This document shows positions 14,045-17,619 of a stretch of DNA of 17,619 nucleotides, in pieces (within the stretch, counting starts at the first letter, position 1; the number at the start of each line of letters is the position of its first letter). The notes below the pieces were generated by a model that saw only the letters and a list, made by a program, of their open reading frames with translations, was not told the origin of the DNA and made no database searches. This DNA comes from Anaerolineaceae bacterium UBA6073. Lineage in GTDB: Bacteria; Chloroflexota; Anaerolineae; Anaerolineales; Anaerolineaceae. The translations under genes and the position numbers were made by a program. The stretch covers positions 4,536 to 22,154 of the forward strand of contig DIXT01000023.1 of the NCBI GenBank assembly GCA_002436085.1, given 5' to 3'.

Positions 14045-14539
14045 ATGCTTGAGAAGAATAACAACCAAGTAAAAAGCATTCATTTGGATGTTTTCTACTC
14101 CGATGAACTAATTACACGTGACGAGTTACTAAGCATTAATGAAAATATTAATCCATATGATATTTCATTAGATTATGACATTGTGGGCGGTCTTGGGGGA
14201 CCATTTCCAACTCCGATCGATTTAGAAAATATATTAACCGTTGCATTTAAACCAATCATTGAAGGCATTTTTTCAGCATTGATTTACGACATAATCAAAA
14301 AACTTATCATTGATATTGTTTTCCGACTCAAACGAAATGAAAATAGAATCCCTGTTTTATTCAGGAAAGATGACGTCAATCTAATTTTTTTCTTTGACCC
14401 GAAATCCACCTCCAAGGATGAAATTGATTATTACTTAAGATTTCTCTTCAATGACTTGTTGATTAATAATTCTGATAATGATGATAATGGATATATTGAT
14501 GATAATATTGTTGACAACGAGGGAGAAGGCAAAGGGTAA
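14045..14539 (+). CDS. Hypothetical protein ahead of the methyltransferase
   Basis: A 164-aa protein that I do not recognise. The N-terminal third is acidic and polar. A Gly-Pro-rich turn (GGLGGPFPTP, about residues 54-63) leads into a long hydrophobic amphipathic helix at about 70-100 containing several charged residues, so it is more likely a packing or membrane-surface helix than a true transmembrane segment. The last 25 residues are Asp/Asn-rich (SDNDDNGYIDDN), partly like a calcium-binding loop. AAAGGA at 14031-14036 gives a good ribosome binding site. It lies 12 nt before the methyltransferase and shares its low GC, so it probably belongs to the same transferred unit. It has no helix-turn-helix, so a C-protein role is not supported. 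Confidence 0.65.
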   Translation: MLEKNNNQVKSIHLDVFYSDELITRDELLSINENINPYDISLDYDIVGGLGGPFPTPIDLENILTVAFKPIIEGIFSALIYDIIKKLIIDIVFRLKRNENRIPVLFRKDDVNLIFFFDPKSTSKDEIDYYLRFLFNDLLINNSDNDDNGYIDDNIVDNEGEGKG

Positions 14540-14551
14540 CTAGGCAGAGAA

Positions 14552-15415
14552 ATGGATCTACAAGATTATATTGATAGAATTCTAGTCGGCGATTGCGAGT
14601 TCGTTTTAGGTCATCTACCTAACGATTGTGTTGATCTAATCGTTACATCCCCTCCGTATGCCGATCAACGGCAGACAACATATGGTGGAGTAAGTCCAGA
14701 TGAATATGTGGATTGGTTTATTCCCAAAGTTGATGAATTTTTGCGTGTCTTAAAACCGACAGGGTCATTTATCTTAAATATTAAAGAGCGCGTGGTTAAC
14801 GGGGAAAGGCACACATACGTTTATGAACTTGTTATAGAAATGCGCAAACGTGGATGGCTGTGGACCGAAGAATACATGTGGCATAAAAAAAATTCATATC
14901 CAGGTAGGTGGCCCAATAGGTTTCGGGATAGTTGGGAGCATTTATATCATTTTACAAAACAGAAAAAGTTCCAAATGTTTCAAGAAAATGTGATGGTTCC
15001 AGTTGGTGATTGGGCGAATACTAGACTTAAGAAACTTAGCGATACAGATAAACAAAGAGACAATTCAAAAGTTGGCTCGGGTTTTGGTAAGAACATATCT
15101 AACTGGATTGGCCGGGAAATGGCATTTCCAAGTAATGTCCTTCACATGGCAACGGAGTGCTTTAACCGGAACCATAGCGCTACATTTCCACAGTCCCTTC
15201 CTGAATGGTTTATAAAGTTGTTAACAAAAGAAGGTGATCTTGTTGTCGACCCATTTAATGGTTCTGGAACAACCTGTGTTGCTGCCTGTCATCTAAATCG
15301 TCATTGGCTGGGAATTGATACCAATGAAGACTACTGCAGGCTTGCCGAAGAAAGAATAGCAAAAGAAAGATCTTTGAAGGGATCATGTCAAAATGGACCA
15401 CTTTTTTCTCAATGA
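14552..15415 (+). CDS. Beta-class DNA methyltransferase of a type II restriction-modification system
   Basis: A 287-aa AdoMet-dependent DNA amino-methyltransferase. Motif IV is T32-S-P-P-Y36, a form common in N4-cytosine methyltransferases, and comes before motif I (D233-P-F-N-G-S-G239, then TT). The order IV, target-recognition region, I is that of the beta class. Between them lie GRWPNRFRDSWEHLYHF and a variable region likely to read the target. The last part, WLGIDTNEDYCRLAEERI, is typical of this family. The size is complete and no catalytic residue is missing. Its 3' end overlaps the endonuclease gene by 23 nt. Recognition sequence cannot be inferred. AT-rich composition unlike rarA before it and the aldo/keto reductase after it points to horizontal gain. 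Confidence 0.9.
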   Translation: MDLQDYIDRILVGDCEFVLGHLPNDCVDLIVTSPPYADQRQTTYGGVSPDEYVDWFIPKVDEFLRVLKPTGSFILNIKERVVNGERHTYVYELVIEMRKRGWLWTEEYMWHKKNSYPGRWPNRFRDSWEHLYHFTKQKKFQMFQENVMVPVGDWANTRLKKLSDTDKQRDNSKVGSGFGKNISNWIGREMAFPSNVLHMATECFNRNHSATFPQSLPEWFIKLLTKEGDLVVDPFNGSGTTCVAACHLNRHWLGIDTNEDYCRLAEERIAKERSLKGSCQNGPLFSQ

Positions 15416-16136
15416 GCTAAATGACTATGTTAATCAATCCATCGAATCTTTTCATAAGTCTAGAATCTCAATACTATCAGGACTAAAACTGAATAGTTTA
15501 ATCTCCAAGAATCCATATTTATTTAGGGCGAAAAATATTACCCTAGCATCTGAACTTATTGAAAGCACACTAACTGCTTTCCTTTCCAGCTCTGAAGAAA
15601 AGATGTTTGGGGACTTTTTAGAAAATTTGGCTTTGTTTGTAGCAAAGAAATGTGTAAGAGCTCATAAATCAACAGCTCAAGGAATCGATTTGGAGTTTGA
15701 TAAAGATGGAATCTATTACATCATTAGCGTTAAGTCAGGCCCCAGGTGGGGTAACTCATCTCAGCTTAAGAAATTATCTGAGGACTTAATTGTGGCTGAA
15801 ATTAGATTAAAACAATCCTCTCATGTGAAAAGCGTCCAAAAAATCCTTGGCATCTGTTATGGAAAGACCAAAGACCGACAAATGAAAGCTGGATATAAGA
15901 AAATTATGGGGCAAAGTTTTTGGACTTTTATTTCAAATGACCCAAATTTATATATTGATATTATTGAGCCAGTTGGATACCGCGCAAAATATCACGATGA
16001 TCAATTTATTAAACCGGTGGCTTTGCATTTGCTATCTCCGCAGCAAGCTGACGGAGAATTACGCAAATGCAAGAGCGTCAGCCGCCTCAAAGCATCGAAC
16101 CGGCGTAGCAAGCTACGCGGTATTCAGCTTCGCTAA
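15393..16136 (+). CDS. PmeII-like type II restriction endonuclease with interrupted C-terminus
   Basis: A 247-aa reading frame expected to cut the DNA site that the overlapping methyltransferase protects. KNPYLFRAKN, ELIESTLTAFLSSSEEKMFG and SGPRWGNSSQ resemble the PmeII family. A PD-(D/E)XK-type core is suggested by G97-I-D-L-E-F102 and S112-V-K114-S-G, with D99 and K114 as likely catalytic residues. The conserved region ends at F205; the following 42 residues, ending in RSKLRGIQLR, come from a GC-rich insert and are unlike the rest. The natural C-terminus continues in another frame at 16135-16260. AAGGGA at 15377-15382 serves as ribosome binding site. Activity is uncertain: the catalytic core is whole but the last 41 native residues are lost. 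The family name is from memory of its motifs. Confidence 0.8.
   Translation: MDHFFLNELNDYVNQSIESFHKSRISILSGLKLNSLISKNPYLFRAKNITLASELIESTLTAFLSSSEEKMFGDFLENLALFVAKKCVRAHKSTAQGIDLEFDKDGIYYIISVKSGPRWGNSSQLKKLSEDLIVAEIRLKQSSHVKSVQKILGICYGKTKDRQMKAGYKKIMGQSFWTFISNDPNLYIDIIEPVGYRAKYHDDQFIKPVALHLLSPQQADGELRKCKSVSRLKASNRRSKLRGIQLR
16009..16135. mobile_element. 125-bp palindromic insert with TA duplication (MITE/REP-like)
   Basis: TA at 16007-16008 and TA at 16134-16135 flank a 125-bp GC-richer segment. Deleting the segment plus one TA rejoins the endonuclease frame exactly (QF then NKEKGK). Inside, TTGCATTTGC (16023-16032) pairs perfectly with GCAAATGCAA (16063-16072) and encloses CTCCGCAGC-AA-GCTGaCGGAG, a stem with one bulge. 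A second hairpin is GCGTAGC-AA-GCTACGC (16103-16118). No coding capacity for a transposase and no obvious terminal inverted repeats; origin from a trans-mobilised element is inferred. Confidence 0.65.
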
Positions 16137-16260
16137 TAAAGAGAAGGGGAAAATTATCAACCTACTCACGAAAGAATTCATAGATAAATTTTGTGACCAA
16201 TATGGCAACATAGATTGGCAGAGGTTGATTAAAGCCAATTCTGGAAATCTCAACATGTAA
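16135..16260 (+). pseudogene. Displaced native 3' end of the restriction endonuclease gene
   Basis: These 126 bases encode 41 residues beginning NKEKGKIINLLTKEFIDKFC and ending LIKANSGNLNM, then TAA. The frame is shifted by one relative to the endonuclease frame upstream, as expected from an added 127 bp (125-bp insert plus duplicated TA). The composition is AT-rich like the nuclease core, and it has no start codon or ribosome binding site of its own. With the insert removed the gene would encode 246 residues. Confidence 0.75.
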
Positions 16261-16346
16261 TACCCTAATAGCATCAAACCTCGTGTGCATTATTCTTATT
16301 GAACCACTAGCACATTAGGTTTCGGTTATGTGGATTGATATAATGC

Positions 16347-17318
16347 TTAATCCTCCCGGTAACCTTCCAGCGCGCCTTCAATCCGCGCCATGACCTCATC
16401 GGTCAGCAGCGGCACCACATCCACGGCTTTCATATTCTCTCGCACCTGTTCCACGCGGCTGGCGCCCGTAATCACTGTGGAGACATGCGGGTTCTTCAAA
16501 ACCCACGCCAAAGACATTTGCGCCAGGCTGACGCCCAGCTCCTCAGCCACTTTCCCGAGCTTTCGGGTAACTTCCAGCTTGGCGGGGTCCAAAAGCCGGT
16601 CCTTCAGCCAACTGTAACCTTCCAATTGGGCGCGGCTGCCCTCGGGCGCGGAGCCCTGGTTGTATTTGCCGGTCAACAAGCCGGAAGCCAGCGGGCTCCA
16701 GATGGTGGTGCCGTAACCCAGTTCCTTGTAGAGGATGGCGTACTCCTTTTCGAAGCGCTCGCGGTGCAGTAGATTGTATTGCGGCTGCTCCATGGAAGGC
16801 GGGCGCAGGTGGTTCTCGCGCGCGATCTGGTTCGCCAGCAAAATTTCCGCCGCGGACCACTCGGAGGTGCCCCAATAAAAGGCTTTGCCCTGCTGGATGA
16901 CCTGGTTGAAAGCCCAGACTGTTTCCTCAACCGGGGTTTCGGGGTCCGGACGGTGCGCAAAAACGAAATCCACATAGTCCAGCCCGAGGCGTTTGAGCGC
17001 GTTGTTCACGCCTTCGATGACGTGTTTGTAGTTCAGACCGGTGTCATTCGGACCTTTGCCGCCCCAGAAGATTTTGGTGGAGATGAGGTACTGCTCACGC
17101 GGGAGGTCCAAGTCCCGCAGCGCCTGCCCCATGATGATTTCAGACTCGCCCCCCGCGTAAGCTTCGGCGTTGTCGAAGAAGTTCACGCCGGCTTCCCAGG
17201 CAGCCTGCAGAATTTCGCGGGCAGCCCGTTTATCCACCTGCTTTCCATAGGTGACCCAGGAACCGATGGATAATTCCGATACTTTGATACCTGCTTTTCC
17301 AAGATGACGATATTGCAT
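16347..17318 (-). CDS. Aldo/keto reductase, potassium-channel-beta-like
   Basis: A 323-aa TIM-barrel NADPH-dependent oxidoreductase that reduces aldehydes or ketones. The catalytic tetrad is complete: D49 and Y54 in FFDNAEAY, K82 in STKIFWGG, H122 in FAHRPDP. The C-terminal cofactor-binding part shows SLAWVLKNPHVSTVITGASRVEQVREN. The sequence is closest in style to the Kv-beta/YghZ branch, including GLDYVDFVFAHRPD and TIWSPLASGLLTGKY. I prefer ATG 17318 because GGAG lies 8 nt upstream; a GTG at 17327 would add three residues. It is transcribed alone, converging on the restriction-modification island; no clear terminator is visible in 16261-16346. Substrate unknown. Confidence 0.9.
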   Translation of the reverse strand: MQYRHLGKAGIKVSELSIGSWVTYGKQVDKRAAREILQAAWEAGVNFFDNAEAYAGGESEIIMGQALRDLDLPREQYLISTKIFWGGKGPNDTGLNYKHVIEGVNNALKRLGLDYVDFVFAHRPDPETPVEETVWAFNQVIQQGKAFYWGTSEWSAAEILLANQIARENHLRPPSMEQPQYNLLHRERFEKEYAILYKELGYGTTIWSPLASGLLTGKYNQGSAPEGSRAQLEGYSWLKDRLLDPAKLEVTRKLGKVAEELGVSLAQMSLAWVLKNPHVSTVITGASRVEQVRENMKAVDVVPLLTDEVMARIEGALEGYRED

Positions 17319-17341
17319 AGTTATCACTCCATTTTTATTTG

Positions 17342-17347
17342 ATTATA
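17342..17347 (-). promoter_or_regulatory. Candidate -10 of the aldo/keto reductase gene
   Basis: TATAAT on the minus strand (17347-17342) lies 23 nt before the preferred ATG. No convincing -35 is present at 16-18 nt. Confidence 0.35.
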
Positions 17348-17422
17348 GGCGTTTTACGGCGGGATTTCCCCTCAAGCGTTGGACAAAGGAACCCCGCATA
17401 AGGAGAAAGGCGGCTTGAATCA

Positions 17423-17451
17423 TTGACGCGCGTTTTGCCCTATGATATTAT
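17423..17451 (+). promoter_or_regulatory. Strong sigma70-type promoter driving the tRNA-like repeats
   Basis: TTGACG (17423-17428), a 17-nt spacer and TATTAT (17446-17451). The GCCCCCA start of the first tRNA-like copy follows 14 nt after the -10, a distance usual for stable-RNA genes. Confidence 0.65.
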
Positions 17452-17457
17452 TTACTG

Positions 17458-17567
17458 CCTGAACTGCCCCCATCGTCTGGCGGCGCAAGGTACGCGCCCT
17501 TAGCCCGCAAGGCGTATGCCAAAACCAGACTGGCGGTTGCGGCGAATTAACAAAGCCATACTTTTTT
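17458..17567 (+). ncRNA. Candidate structured small RNA, first copy, 5' half like tRNA-Glu
   Basis: The 5' end GCCCCCATCGTCTGG matches the acceptor and D-arm start of common bacterial tRNA-Glu genes. The rest does not: no T-arm GGTTCGAATCC and no TGGGGGC 3' acceptor strand appear before the next copy. Instead 17470-17533 can fold into one long imperfect hairpin: CCA/TGG, GTCTGG (17475-17480) with CCAGAC (17525-17530), GGC with GCC (17518-17520), GTACGC with GCGTAT (17512-17517), and CTT/AAG around an AGCCCGC loop. TTTTTT at 17562-17567 could end transcription. It could be an undescribed small RNA or a tRNA-derived repeat; the 5' end is estimated from the promoter. Confidence 0.4.
17466..17514 (+). 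repeat. 49-bp direct repeat, copy 1
   Basis: Identical to 17571-17619 at 45 of 49 positions, with no gaps; the offset is 105 bp. It begins GCCCCCATCGTCTGGCGGC and ends CCCGCAAGGCG. Confidence 0.85.
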
Positions 17568-17570
17568 CAT

Positions 17571-17619
17571 GCCCCCATCGTCTGGCGGCACAAGGACCGC
17601 GCCCTTAGCCCGCAGGGCG
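17571..17619 (+). repeat. 49-bp direct repeat, copy 2, cut by the window edge
   Basis: Second copy of the tRNA-Glu-like 5' segment. Here the D-stem is canonical (GTCT with GGAC), and CGCCCT-TAGCCCGC-AGGGCG gives a perfect 6-bp stem with an 8-nt loop. The window ends inside the copy, so a complete RNA gene here can be neither confirmed nor excluded. Confidence 0.8.

Noticed and set aside
16008..16136. The GC-rich tail as the true C-terminus of the endonuclease
   Set aside because: It is palindromic, unlike the gene in composition, and the native-looking AT-rich tail continues right after it in another frame.
17466..17545. A complete tRNA-Glu gene at the first repeat copy
   Set aside because: The T-arm, 3' acceptor strand and a proper anticodon arm are missing; only the 5' part matches.
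17466..17619. A CRISPR array
   Set aside because: Only two copies, four mismatches between them, a 56-nt interval and internal structure; no cas gene nearby.

Overview
The window looks like chromosomal DNA of a strictly anaerobic, fermentative bacterium, most likely an Anaerolineae-type Chloroflexota. This is an inference from four things: a tungsten/molybdenum-pterin aldehyde oxidoreductase operon, a GC-rich background (68% G+C in bases 13141-13200), a secreted beta-helix protein ending in a short LPILMK tail of the kind I associate with exported Chloroflexota proteins, and many dispersed palindromic repeats between operons.

Layout. (1) 1-361: degenerate dispersed inverted repeats, then a promoter. 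(2) 395-1345: a family 2 glycosyltransferase. (3) 1405-4884: a compact operon behind a good sigma70-type promoter, coding for a four-cluster [4Fe-4S] ferredoxin, a 710-aa AOR-superfamily oxidoreductase, a ThiS/MoaD-like sulfur carrier and a ThiF/MoeB-like activating enzyme. Together they give a catalytic subunit, an electron-transfer subunit and two possible pterin-cofactor sulfur-transfer proteins. (4) 4885-5880: about 1 kb without a credible gene, built of three 81-bp units, six start points of a 63-bp unit and several perfect hairpins. (5) 5911-10477: a tightly packed five-gene operon (P5C-dehydrogenase-like aldehyde dehydrogenase, small membrane protein, both subunits of a glutaconate-CoA-transferase-like enzyme, D-2-hydroxyacid dehydrogenase) closed by a rho-independent terminator. 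The gene set recalls the 2-hydroxyglutarate route of glutamate fermentation, but no dehydratase is in view. (6) 10643-12304, minus strand: a secreted right-handed beta-helix protein with its own promoter. (7) 12598-13953: the AAA+ ATPase RarA, possibly translated from a nearly leaderless mRNA. (8) 13979-16260: an AT-rich island (32% G+C in bases 14401-14460) holding an unknown 164-aa gene, a beta-class DNA methyltransferase and an overlapping PmeII-like restriction endonuclease. (9) 16347-17318, minus strand: an aldo/keto reductase. (10) 17423-17619: a strong promoter followed by two 49-bp direct repeats whose first half resembles the 5' half of tRNA-Glu.

The most striking observations are two. 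First, the restriction endonuclease gene is interrupted near its 3' end by a 125-bp palindrome-rich insert flanked by TA. Removing the insert and one TA restores a continuous 246-codon frame, so the methyltransferase is intact while its nuclease partner carries a replaced C-terminus. Second, the promoter-driven tandem tRNA-Glu-like structured repeats at the right edge do not fit a normal tRNA in the visible copy.
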